A stretch of DNA of 64,000 nt from CAJXJP01 sp963926055 (GTDB lineage Bacteria > Patescibacteriota > Gracilibacteria > BD1-5 > UBA6164): contig CAWUVK010000003.1 in assembly GCA_963926055.1 (NCBI GenBank), positions 310,001 to 374,000 on the forward strand, in the 5' to 3' direction. Positions 8,682 through 18,292 of this stretch are shown piece after piece; the first letter of the stretch is position 1, and each line of letters starts with the position of its first letter. Position numbers and translations under genes: made by a program. The notes beneath the pieces are model-generated. The model saw only the letters and a program-made list of their open reading frames with translations, had not been told where the DNA came from and made no database searches.

Positions 8682-10202
8682 ATGATAGTAACCAAAAAGG
8701 GGTTTACATTAGTCGAACTTATAGTTACGATAACTATTTTAGCAGTTTTGGCTACCGTTTGATTTATTAGTTATGCATGATATGCAGCTCAGGCAAGAGA
8801 TTCTAATCGATTAGCTGGAGTATCTATGATGCAAAAAGCTATTGAAATAAATTCTATGAAAAGTTCTCAAGCAGCTATGCCAGATGATGTTATAGAAATA
8901 AAAATAGGTTCAAACTTGGTATGATATCAGTGAGAAGCATGACAATGAGTGATGAATCAAATTAATTTTTCTAATGGTTGAGTAGATCCAAAATATGGAG
9001 ATTATTACACATATTTTTTGTCAACCAATCAAGCAAATTCTCAAATTTTAACATATTTAGAAACAAATACGTATGCAAATGAAAATATAGCAAACCTATC
9101 AAACCAGTCATTTGCAAATTATGATTATTTTAAAAGATTCCCATATTATAAATGAAGTGGTTTGTGATTAATTATTGATGAAGATAAAGAACCTATTAAT
9201 AGACTTGAAAGTGTTATAAATGATGGAGAATTTGATATGTTTACTATTGAAAATGCACCAAAAGAGATAACAGCTTTGTTTAATAATAAACAAAATTTTC
9301 AAAATAAATCTTTGTTTATAGGTGGGCAAATAGAATCAAGAAATAGAAAAAATAAAAAATTATCTCCGGAACAATGTCCAGAAAATTTTATCTTAGTACC
9401 ATGAAATTTAGCACTCTGACAAACAGATTTTTGTATAGGAAAATATGAAGCTTCGCAAAATGGAAGCTCAAAAAATAATCCTTTTTTAACTCAATCATGA
9501 AATAATCCTGTTACAAGTATAGGAGTAAATGGGCAAACGTATGAACTTTGTGAATGAAATGGGAAATGATATCATACTATGACGTTTAATGAATGGAGAA
9601 CTATAGCTAGAAATATAGAGTTGCAGCCTGAAAATTGGTCAGAATGAATCGTCTGAGAAGGATTCATAAAATCATGAAATAATGGTTCTACCATTACATG
9701 ATTTAATGCTTGATTAATTATAGATTGATGAGTAACTTCAAACCCTCAACAAGATCAATTACGTCAACTTCAACTATCAAATGGAGAAATTATTTGGGAT
9801 TTTATATGAAATGTCCGGGAAATTACTCAGCATATGAATTTGACTAATATGAATGGAAATAATTTGAATCCTTTTTATACATATGATCATACAAAATATC
9901 AGACTGTTTACGATAATATATTTATAGAGGGTTTAAACAAGTGAGATAAAGTAAGCTGGTGAAATATTACTGATATGAATTATAAAAATAACTATGGTCC
10001 AAAAATTACAAATAATATTCAACAATGAATATGAATGTTATTTAATCCTCCAGAAGTAAATTCAACTGATATAAGATATTTTTTAACTTGATGAGATTAT
10101 TCTACTTCATTAGAATATGAAAATGGGTTATATTCTATACTACATTATGATGATACATCATGATCAAATATTTGAACACGTTGTGCATATATACCGAATT
10201 AA
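8682..10202 (+). CDS. type IV pilin-like protein with FGE/C-type-lectin-like C-terminal domain
   Basis: 506 residues. The N-terminus has the class III signal KKGFTLVELIVTITILAVLAT: prepilin peptidase would cut before Phe, leaving the hydrophobic N-helix that packs in a pilus. Residues ~230-506 resemble the formylglycine-generating-enzyme/sulfatase-modifying fold: CPENFILVPGN, DFCIGKYEASQNG, GNNPVTS, MTFNEWRTIARN, IIWDFIGNVREIT, and a terminal IGTRCAYIPN. This is a C-type-lectin fold also used as a ligand-binding scaffold, so it is probably an adhesive tip pilin rather than an enzyme. TGA is frequent throughout, including the C-terminus, so there is no compositional sign of recent mutagenesis there. 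Confidence 0.85.
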
Positions 10203-10232
10203 AAAAATAACTTTTTAAAAAGTTATTTTTTT
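10201..10232 (+). terminator. terminator after FGE-type pilin
   Basis: AAAAAATAACTTTTT and its complement form a hairpin ending in a T tract. Confidence 0.75.
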
Positions 10233-10251
10233 AATTCTAAAATTTTTACCA

Positions 10252-10277
10252 TAAAAAAACCAGTCACATGACTGGTT
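10252..10277 (-). terminator. terminator of candidate small RNA
   Basis: AACCAGTCACATGACTGGTT palindrome with a T tract on the minus strand only. Confidence 0.7.
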
Positions 10278-10403
10278 AATGTTTGAATGAAGCAAGAGTA
10301 TGCTTTTTTTATGCTGCATTGGATGGGTGCAACAGCATACTCTACTACATTTAAAAATGGAGCTTATAACACAAAGCAACAGTAGGGAAGCTTTGGTTGT
10401 AAG
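10252..10403 (-). ncRNA. candidate structured small RNA, ~150 nt
   Basis: No gene fits this stretch in code 25, yet it is less AT-rich than its flanks and highly structured. Read on the minus strand: a promoter-like TTGATA/TATAAT pair lies just upstream. A long hairpin follows (10-pair arms at 10295-10304 and 10334-10343, with an inner GTTGCA/TGCAGC stem). The end is a classic terminator (ACCAGTCA TGTG TGACTGGT plus T tract). Size and hairpin-with-bubble shape are compatible with 6S RNA, but I cannot confirm this; tmRNA, RNase P and SRP RNA signatures are absent. Confidence 0.5.
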
Positions 10404-10410
10404 TAATATT

Positions 10411-10437
10411 ATTATATACAAAAATAAAATTTATCAA
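10411..10437 (-). promoter_or_regulatory. promoter of candidate small RNA
   Basis: On the minus strand TTGATA (10437-10432) and TATAAT (10416-10411) are spaced 15 bases. The -35 box overlaps the photolyase stop codon. Confidence 0.45.
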
Positions 10438-11909
10438 GTATTTTTCTCACTTTTTTTTATTTGGAATTTTATTTTTTCTAAATCTATTTTTTCTAAATTT
10501 TTCAATACAAAACTTTGCCTTGTTTTTCAGAAAGTATCTTTTTGTTCATCAACAAAATTCCAATATAAATAATTAAAACTACATGAATCTTCACTATATT
10601 TTTCTTTTACATTATATTCACATTTTTTGCAAAAATCAGACATTTTATTTATATAATTTCCAGATGAAATATATGGTTTTGTAGCAAGTTTTCAGCCATC
10701 TGCATATTGGCTCATTGATATAACGTTGGGAGTTACTACCCACTCAAATGCATCTACATATTGTTCAAAATACCAGCGATTTACTTCTTGGGGATCAAAG
10801 TTTTTTAAAAGACTAAAGTTTCAAATAATCATTAAACGCTCAATATGATGTCCATAATTATTTTGTAAGACTCTTGAAATACTTTGTTTTAGACAGTTTT
10901 CTTTTATTTGCTCTAAATTTTTTCACCAAAAATAATCGGGTATTTTTTTTGTAAAATTAAAATAATTCTGAGAATAAATATCATCTTTATAAAAATGAAA
11001 AAAATGAAACATATATTCTCTCCAACCCAAAACCTGTCTAATAAATCATTCTTTATTATTCATTTGTGTATCTTGCCTTGAAATAGTTGTTACCACTTCC
11101 TGTGGAGAGAGGAGTCAAAAATTTATTGCTTGAGATAACAAAGAATGATGAACAAAGTCATCTTTTTGATACATAGCATCTTCTAATTTTCAAAAATTAT
11201 CAAGATGATTTTTTACAAAATAATTCAATAAATTTATCGCTTGTTTACGGCAAGTTGGATATCAAAGTGTTTGACTAAAATTATAATATTTTTTTGCTTT
11301 TTTGAGTCAGATATCATTTTCTTCATCAAAAGAAAATTCCCAAGATTTTTCATGATTTTTATCAAATTTTCTATTTTCTGAATCAAAATTCCATTTATCT
11401 CATTCGGGATTATTTCCGTTCATGAGAATATTTTCTTTTTTTCTCATAAATCTATAAAAATTTTCCATAACTGGAGGTTTTTCATATTTTTTTCTAAATT
11501 CTTCATGAGTCAAGAAAAAATTTTTATGATTATTCCAAGAAATTTTTACTCAGAATTTTTTTTCTAATATTATAGCTAATTTTTCTAAATTTTTCTGTAC
11601 AAAATCTTCATCAGCTGTATTAAAAATTATTTCTCAAATATCAGAATTTTCTTTGATAATTTTCTCAAAAGCTAGATACCAATTTTTAGAAATTTCAAAA
11701 TAGGCTTTAAAATCTTTATTTTTCAATTCTTCTACAAAATTATATCCGCAAGCATAATCAAGTACATTTGATCTGATATTTAATTTTAAATTTTTATTAT
11801 TAAAATTAATTTTTCCAGTGTGATGAATATACAAAAAAATATCTTTCTGATCTGCAGGGAAGAAAGAAGTATTTATTTGGTTATAAAGAATGAAATATAA
11901 TTTTTTCAT
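10431..11909 (-). CDS. Fe-S cryptochrome/photolyase, DPRP family ((6-4) photolyase type)
   Basis: 492 residues. Signatures of the FeS-BCP/CryPro group (PhrB-like): RFMRKKENILMNGNNPEGDKWNFD in the N-half; VLGWREYMFHFF and NNYGHHIERLMIIGNF in the FAD-binding half; and four Cys positioned as for the [4Fe-4S] cluster (NCLKQS, then FCKKC, then a Cys 13 residues on, before SFNYLYWNF). Characterised relatives repair (6-4) photoproducts using light. The C-terminus ends NTG, where Gly is TGA and is followed by TAA. Starts at ATG 11909. It points to light exposure in the habitat or of the host. Confidence 0.9.
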
Positions 11910-12036
11910 AAAATAAAATTATTTAATAATAATTATTCTTATTTTAATAAACAAAAAAAGAAATACAAATAATATTGATTCGTATTTTTTTTTTGTTACT
12001 ATAATAATAATTTTATAAATTATTATTTTTTTATAT

Positions 12037-13401
12037 ATGACATTACTGAGAATTTTAAAATATTTTTTAATCCATTTATTATTTACATTTGTATTTGTTG
12101 TTTGTATTGTTACAGCTATTTTTATAGTCATTGCTGTGTCAATATATATGGATCCAGGTATTGCACAAATGGAAATAAATTTAGAGTATTATTTAGAAGT
12201 GATATTGTGATATAGTTTTGCACGGATACTCTTATTTTTTGTGAGTTTGTTCTGATTATATTTTTTAGCCTTCAAGTTTTTCAAATACTTAAAATATTAC
12301 TGATGTATCTTAACTCTTTTTGTCATTGCTTTGGGTGTTTTTATTTCTGCTTTACCAGATTTTCATAGAGATTATGATAAAACTTTTTTTTATGAAGCAG
12401 ACAACAGGGTAGATATTCCAGACGAACAAAATATGCACTATTATCTTTTTTTACTCTTTTATGAAGACTCTTTATCTCAACGTCATCCAGATGTTTATAA
12501 ACTCTATAATAAACAAAACGAAAATATTGACCCTCAAATACTACAAAATATAGAGAATATACGACTTTCAAATCTTTATAATCGTGAGTTTGTAGATGAA
12601 TATTCATATCCATATTATATATGTAAAAAAATAAATGCTGATTTTTGTGAATATATTCCAGAAGATATAGAAACGAGATTACAAGAACCCAATATAGAAT
12701 CAATCAAAAAGCTTAATGATTTTATAACCTATATAAATCATAATACTATAGGTTATCAATCTCTTTCTCGAGAATTTTATTATTGAACTTGAGAGTTTAA
12801 AAACCTCTTTTATAAAGGTTTATATTATTCTTTGTATGAAATCGAAAAATGAAATATCGAAACTTGAATGGAAATTTATAAACAAAATTATATATTTTTT
12901 CATAACTTTTCACAAGCAGATACTTCACACATTGTTTTGATGAGTAGTAATTATCTAGATAAGTTTTTTACAATTTCAGAAGAACTTATCAATACCTATT
13001 CAATAGATTTAAAATACTTTGATTTCCATAAAAACTTTCACATCAATCCAGATGAAATGATGAAAAATACTGTTATTTCTCAGTATTTAGATACACGTGA
13101 TATCCTTGATGGAACCTGGGTGGATTGATTAGAAAATAGATTAATAGATTATCAAGACCTTTTGAAAAAATATAAATGATATTTGTATTGAATATATAGA
13201 GGAGAAAATTCTAAATATATATATGGAATGGAGCCATGAAACTTCTATAATACTTTCATTTATGCATATATGCTCAAATATAATAGCTTATGATATAATA
13301 TATATTTTGCTGCAATAGTACCATTCTCATGATATAAAGAAGGATATCAACAGCTAGAAAACAAAAGAAACAATTTTATAAAAAAATATTTAAACAAATA
13401 A
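12037..13401 (+). CDS. membrane protein with large hydrophilic domain, unknown
   Basis: 454 residues. Three or four hydrophobic segments occupy residues ~1-110 (LLRILKYFLIHLLFTFVFVV; FARILLFFVSLFGLYFLAF; CILTLFVIALGVFISAL). A ~340-residue hydrophilic, Tyr- and Asn-rich domain follows (DFHRDYDKTFFYEADNR and GMEPGNFYNTFIYAYMLKYN). No motif is recognised. The protein probably sits in the cytoplasmic membrane with its large domain outside. ATG 12037 is chosen because it precedes the first hydrophobic helix; it is divergent from the photolyase gene. Confidence 0.7.
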
Positions 13402-13432
13402 AAAAGATATTCAAATATGAATATCTTTTTTT
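13401..13432. terminator. bidirectional terminator
   Basis: AAAAAGATATTCAAA and complement with A and T tracts, between convergent membrane protein and rplK. Confidence 0.75.
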
Positions 13433-13438
13433 GATGAA

Positions 13439-13903
13439 TTATGCAACTTTAGCAGCTACTTCTTCTTTAGTTAAACCGTCAATTTCAGTTGTAACCCCAC
13501 AAGCTCTTGCAGTACCTTGTACAATTTTCATTGCACCTGCTAAATCAATAGCGTTAAGATCTGGCATTTTTTCTTCAGCAATTTCTTTTACTTGATCAAG
13601 AGTTAAGTTCCCAACTTTATCAGTTTGAGGTACTCCAGAACCTTTTTTAAGGTTTAGTTTATTTTTAATAAGAGTAGACATTGGTGGTTGTTTTACAACA
13701 AAATCAAATGTTCTATCTTCATAAACTGTAATGATAACAGGTAATTTAACACCCATTTTATCTTTTGTTCTATCGTTGAATTGTGAAGTAAATTCTTGAA
13801 TAGGTACTCCGTATTGCCCAAGAGCTGGACCAACTGGTGGAGCTGGATTAGCTTGACCACCATTAATTTGTAACTTAATATATCCTTTTACATCTTTTGC
13901 CAT
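13439..13903 (-). CDS. rplK: 50S ribosomal protein L11
   Basis: 154 residues from ATG (MAKDVKGYIKLQINGGQANP). The signature GGQANPAPPVGPALGQYGV binds the 23S rRNA GTPase centre, and the C-terminal domain carries GTARACGVT. An in-frame TTG at 13921 is less likely than the ATG. All Gly are GGN, as expected of a highly expressed gene here. L11 normally heads an rplK-rplA pair and follows nusG; here it stands alone, flanked by unrelated genes and two terminators, with its own promoter and leader. Confidence 0.97.
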   Translation of the reverse strand: MAKDVKGYIKLQINGGQANPAPPVGPALGQYGVPIQEFTSQFNDRTKDKMGVKLPVIITVYEDRTFDFVVKQPPMSTLIKNKLNLKKGSGVPQTDKVGNLTLDQVKEIAEEKMPDLNAIDLAGAMKIVQGTARACGVTTEIDGLTKEEVAAKVA

Positions 13904-13998
13904 TGTTCGAAAATTAGACAAATAAAATAGCTTGAATTATGTCTCCTTGAATTATTTATTCAAAGTCCACAACCACTTTCGTGGATTTAGAAGCCCGA
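13904..13998 (-). promoter_or_regulatory. structured 5' leader of rplK
   Basis: The ~90-base leader contains a hairpin family around CCACGAAAGTGG and TCCAC...GTGGA, then AAGGAG about 40 bases before the ATG (too far to be its ribosome binding site). L11 operon leaders in other bacteria carry an L1-binding mimic of 23S rRNA. Whether this hairpin does so is unproven. Confidence 0.4.
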
Positions 13999-14000
13999 GT

Positions 14001-14028
14001 ATTCTATAAAAAAAAGGCAGAAAATCAA
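14001..14028 (-). promoter_or_regulatory. rplK promoter embedded in upstream terminator
   Basis: Minus-strand TTGATT (14028-14023) and TAGAAT (14006-14001) with 16-base spacing; the -35 lies inside the terminator hairpin of the symporter gene. Confidence 0.45.
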
Positions 14029-14048
14029 GTTTTTCTGCCTTTTTTTTA
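14008..14048. terminator. terminator of symporter gene
   Basis: AAAGGCAGAAAA and TTTTTCTGCCTTT form a strong hairpin with A and T tracts on both sides. Confidence 0.85.
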
Positions 14049-14079
14049 TTTTGATGTGAAAAAGTTATTTTTTTTGTTT

Positions 14080-15354
14080 TTATAGAGCTTCTTTTAATAT
14101 TTTTTTCACTTCTTTTTTTGGTGTTTTTTCTAGAACAGTTGTAGCCAAAGTATTTTTATAAAATTTATCTACTACTTTTGCTGTGAGTAAATCTCCCCAA
14201 ACGTTTACTGCGGTTCTAAACATATCTAATACTCTATCAACGGCTAAAATAATTCAAATTGCTTCCACTGGTAATCAAACACTCAAGAAAACAGTTGTTA
14301 AAATCAGTATTCACGCTCCAGGAACTCACGCAGCTCAAATAGAGGCTAAAATAACTACTACAACTACGGTGAGTTGTTGAGCAATTGAAAGATCAACTCC
14401 AAATACTTGAGCAATAAAAATCGCGACTCAGGCTTGATATAATGCTGTCCCATCCATATTTATAGTCGTTCAAATAGGGAAACTAAAATCTACCACTTCG
14501 TCTGATAATTTTGCTTTATTTTTCGCAACTGACATTGAAAGTCACATGGTTGCACTACTTGAAGCTGTTGAAAATCCAACTAAAATCGCTTCTTTTACTT
14601 GGTTAAAATATTTTAATGGATTAAATCCAGCTATTAAAAATCAAATAAATGGGAGAACTACACAAGCATGGATAAATAATGCTAGGAGTATAACTGCAAC
14701 AAATGGAAGTAAATCTAACATTGCTTGATACCCATTTTCTACAACTACTTTTGTTACAATAGCAAATACACCAAATGGAGTTAATTTTATAACAAATTCT
14801 ATAAATTTTAAAATAGCATCGTTGAGAGTAGAAAAAATATTTTTGAGATTTTCTACTTTTTTTGTTTTTCAAAGTGCAAGAATAGAAATTCATAAAATAA
14901 TTCATGACATCACAATTTGCATAGCATTAAAATCTACAAATGCAGCAAAAATATTTCCAGGGATTAAATCTTGTAAAAATTGAGCAAATGAAATAGTTTC
15001 AACTCAAGCAGAATTAAATTCTATACTATTTCCAAGAGATGAATTCGCTCCAGGCGAGAGGATATTCATAAGTAAAAGAGACGTTCCAATGGCGAGAGTC
15101 GTTGTGAGCATATAATATCAAAATGTTCTCGCTCCGATATTTCAAAGTTTTTTAAAATCTCCTAAACTTAATATAGCAGTGATAATGGCAAAAAATAATA
15201 GAGGTCACAGAAACATTTTTAATGCGGTCATAAATATTTCTCCCATCCATGAGATATACGGTAAAATTTCTGGAATATAAATCCCAGCTCAAACAGCTAA
15301 AAATAAAGAAATAATTACTTGTACTTCTAAACGAAAGAAAATATTTTTTTTCAT
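14080..15354 (-). CDS. dicarboxylate/amino acid:cation symporter (SDF family)
   Basis: 424 residues with the hallmark motifs of the sodium:dicarboxylate (DctA/GltP) family: the Ser-rich hairpin TASSSATMG, then NMDGTALY (cation and substrate site), GAAGVPGAGI (second hairpin), and DMFRTAVNVWGD. About eight membrane helices precede and include these. Many Gly are TGA. It imports dicarboxylates or acidic/neutral amino acids with Na+ or H+, fitting a scavenging life. In most family members the substrate is set by residues in the last motif, where the Arg of DMFRTAVN is consistent with an acidic substrate. Ends in KKEVKKILKEAL. Confidence 0.93.
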
Positions 15355-15552
15355 AATATTTTTTAGTAAATAATTTTCTATTTTAGGATAACATATTAAA
15401 AAAATCTCTGCAAAAATAAAAGCATAATTTTATATAATAAATTAAAGTTATATATAACAGAAAATATATTTTGTAAAAATCAAGTCATTTTTTTTGCTTA
15501 TAAAAAATAATTATGATATATTAGATATAATAATTTTAATTTTCCTATTACT

Positions 15553-17793
15553 ATGCCGATAAAAAGATTAGCAATTTGTTTATTATTTATTTGTGGAATT
15601 ATATTTAATTCGCAAGTTTTCGCATGAATAGTTCCTTGAACCATTCAAAAAGCAAGTGGAACATCTTCAGCTTTACAGTGTAATACTAGTAATTCCACAG
15701 CATATAGAACTTCGTATTCTTGTACGGATACAAATACTTGTGCAACTTATGAACTTGATAGATCTGCTTCTTGTGGATGTGAAAGTTATAAACAAGAAAC
15801 TGATTATGGTAATTGTTTAAAAACTTGAACACCTACATGTAAAAGTTATGGAACTAAAAATGGTACAACATGTTTAGAAAGAAATAATGACGCAACATGT
15901 AAAGAATATGTAACCCAAAAGGTTCAAAGGTGTACTATGAGATGAAGACCAGGATGATCAGCTAGATGTAATGGTTCATTTGAAACTACAATATGAGAAA
16001 GTTGTGCAGATATTTATGGAATGAGTCCAGCTTGATGTAGTTGGATGTCATCAATTGTTGAAAAACAAACTTGATCATGTAAATCATACAACAATGATGC
16101 AACTTGTAAAAGATATAATCAAGTAACTGATTATGGAAACTGTACGAGCTATAATGATGCTCCTTGTATTCAATATGGAACTAAAAATTCTACAACTTGT
16201 GCGCAATATAATCAATGTAGATCCTCTTCACATAGTTGTGAAACGTATGAAACTACTCCTAGTTTTTCAACTTCTACGTATAAAAATATGGAACCAAATG
16301 ATGCAAGACCTACATTGTCATCATTATATAATTTACCAAATGGTTATACATATTATAACAATGAAGGAAATAACTCTTGTTATGTTGCTGTAAATGGAAG
16401 TGATCATAATTCTGCTAGTTGAAATACTCAAACAAAATGTAGTACGACTAATTCGTACTATTATTCATCTACCTGAAGTAATGGGAGTTGTAATGTAAGT
16501 AGCGCAAAAAATTATCTCATTACTTCGTATGATCAAACATGATATGTAAAAACTGCTACTCCAGGAATAACGCAAAATAAATGTAGCGTTGAATGAAGAA
16601 TAGCTGTAAAAGATACTGTTTGACCAAGTGTGACTGTAACTTCAAAAAACTTTACAAATGATACAACAAAATGGTGTAATTTAGAAAAATATAAATGAAC
16701 ATGAGCAGAGCGAGATTTTCCAATTTATGGAAGCGATAAAAGTCCAACAACTCAAGGGTGTGAATACTATAAAAATTTATCTACTTTTACAGGAAATAAT
16801 CCAGATTTAATTTCAGACTTAGAAATTACTATTTCTGATAATTCTGCTATTTCAAAAGTAAATATAGAACTTTGAATTTGTAGTACAAATATTTCACTTA
16901 CTACAGATTTATCAAAATTAGAAAATAATTGAAATGGAGTAAAAAATAATGTTCAATCATTAACATTATTTGGACATAAAGCATCATCATATGCTTGAGA
17001 TTCTATTGCTTCTTTAAAAACATTATTTAAAGTTGATAGATTAGATGATTGTTTAGCAAATGGTCGTAATTACGTTAAAGTAACAGCAAAAGATAATGCT
17101 CGTAATACAAATAATGTAAAAATATTAGATACAAACACAAATATATATTCTACTGCGACTACACAATTTATAAATATTGATAATTTAGGTGTAAGTTTTG
17201 GAGTAGATGTAGAATCTAACCCTCCATCTAAATCGACTTGGTATGATAAAACAGTCAGTGGGAAATTTAAATTTGAAGATTTAACTGATTCATGAGATAC
17301 TATATGTAAAGTATACGAAAAAGGAACAAAAAAAACTTGTACAGGAAAACCAAATAACTCATATTGGGTATCTCCAAGTTGAATAAATCCAAATACTTGA
17401 GTACATAATATATATACATGTGATGGGGAACCACTATCTGTAAATGGATGTGATTGGACTTGTGATACAGGATTTGAGAAAAAAGATGAAAAATGTGTTC
17501 CGATAATAAGTGAAACTACTTGTTGGACGCTTTGAATTTCTCGTTTAGGATTCGATACAACTCTTTGTAATTATACTCCAATTTATTCGTGGCATACAAA
17601 AAAAGATTCAGTTTGTAATGGAAGTTTTTACATGCAATCTTCTGTATGTAAAGACCAATATGGAATATTAGCATCAAATGATATGTGTAAAGATCCTGAA
17701 CCAACTACTACTGTTCCATGTTCACTTGAAAAACAATGATTTGCAATTGGACGTGATACAATTTGAGATAACTCTAAAACTATTTGAAAATAA
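15553..17793 (+). CDS. large exported Cys-rich repeat protein
   Basis: 746 residues with a signal peptide (MPIKRLAICLLFICGIIFN to QVFA). The first ~280 residues are a dense Cys-rich array with imperfect repeats such as ATCKSYGTKN, ATCKEYVTQ, ATCKRYNQVTDYGNCTSYND and CIQYGTKN, spaced like short disulfide-knotted units. The middle has beta-rich segments with VKDTVGPSVTV and VKVTAKDNARN, resembling Ig-like surface repeats. The C-terminus is Cys-rich again (CDWTCDTGFEKKDEKC). Likely a secreted or surface-attached protein; family unknown. TGA-coded Gly are abundant. First gene of a run of exported proteins reading rightward. Confidence 0.8.
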
Positions 17794-17803
17794 TTAATAC
17801 ACT

Positions 17804-18202
17804 ATGAATAAAAAAATGAAAATAATTATTATCTCAGCAGCAATTGTTACGATAATAATCGTTACAATTATTTGAATTTTTCTATCAAAAAATGAGGTTT
17901 CAATGTTAGATCAACCTCATAGTGATGAAAAAACTCAAATAGTTTCTAGAGAATTTGATGATGAATGAAGTTTAAACCATATTATGCAATATGATTGTGC
18001 ATCATTACAAAAAAAAGATTCTCAAGTATACTGTGAAGAAAAACAACAAAAATTATACGATTTTTATGCTCCGCTCAAATGGGAAATAATCCAACCACAA
18101 TTAACTCAAAAACAATTAGAAGGTTTTTATTGTGATTTACTCAGCGATCCAGAGGATAAAAAATGTAAAGATGCAATATTTTTACACATGGGGCAAAAGT
18201 AA
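17804..18202 (+). CDS. small membrane-anchored protein
   Basis: 132 residues: N-terminal membrane anchor (MKIIIISAAIVTIIIVTIIGIF) then an external domain with four Cys (YDCASL, VYCEEK, FYCDLL, KKCKDA), probably two disulfides. It begins 11 bases after the large Cys-rich protein and is probably cotranscribed, hence possibly a partner. No family recognised. A strong terminator follows the stop. Confidence 0.7.
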
Positions 18203-18224
18203 GTTATTTTTAACTTACTTTTTT
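18196..18224 (+). terminator. terminator
   Basis: AAAGTAAGTTA TTTT TAACTTACTTTTTT overlapping the stop codon of the small anchored protein. Confidence 0.8.
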
Positions 18225-18292
18225 CTGTATTTTTTTGACCTGATAAAAAAAATCTGATATTATTTAATAGATTATTTCTTAAAATATTTTTC

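Noticed and set aside
10300..10572. Plus-strand open frame opposite the photolyase end
   Set aside because: It is a shadow of the photolyase and the small RNA region, has no ribosome site and no recognizable product.
13904..13921. TTG upstream extension of L11
   Set aside because: The conserved MAK start is the ATG at 13903; the added six codons do not resemble L11.
13965..14000. Possible tRNA in the rplK leader (hairpin GTCCACAACC...GGTTGTGGAC style)
   Set aside because: It lacks a full cloverleaf and TTCGA arm; it is better seen as a leader hairpin.
15553..17000. Cys-rich repeats as a CRISPR-like or DNA repeat array
   Set aside because: Repetition is in the protein and imperfect in DNA; no regular spacers.
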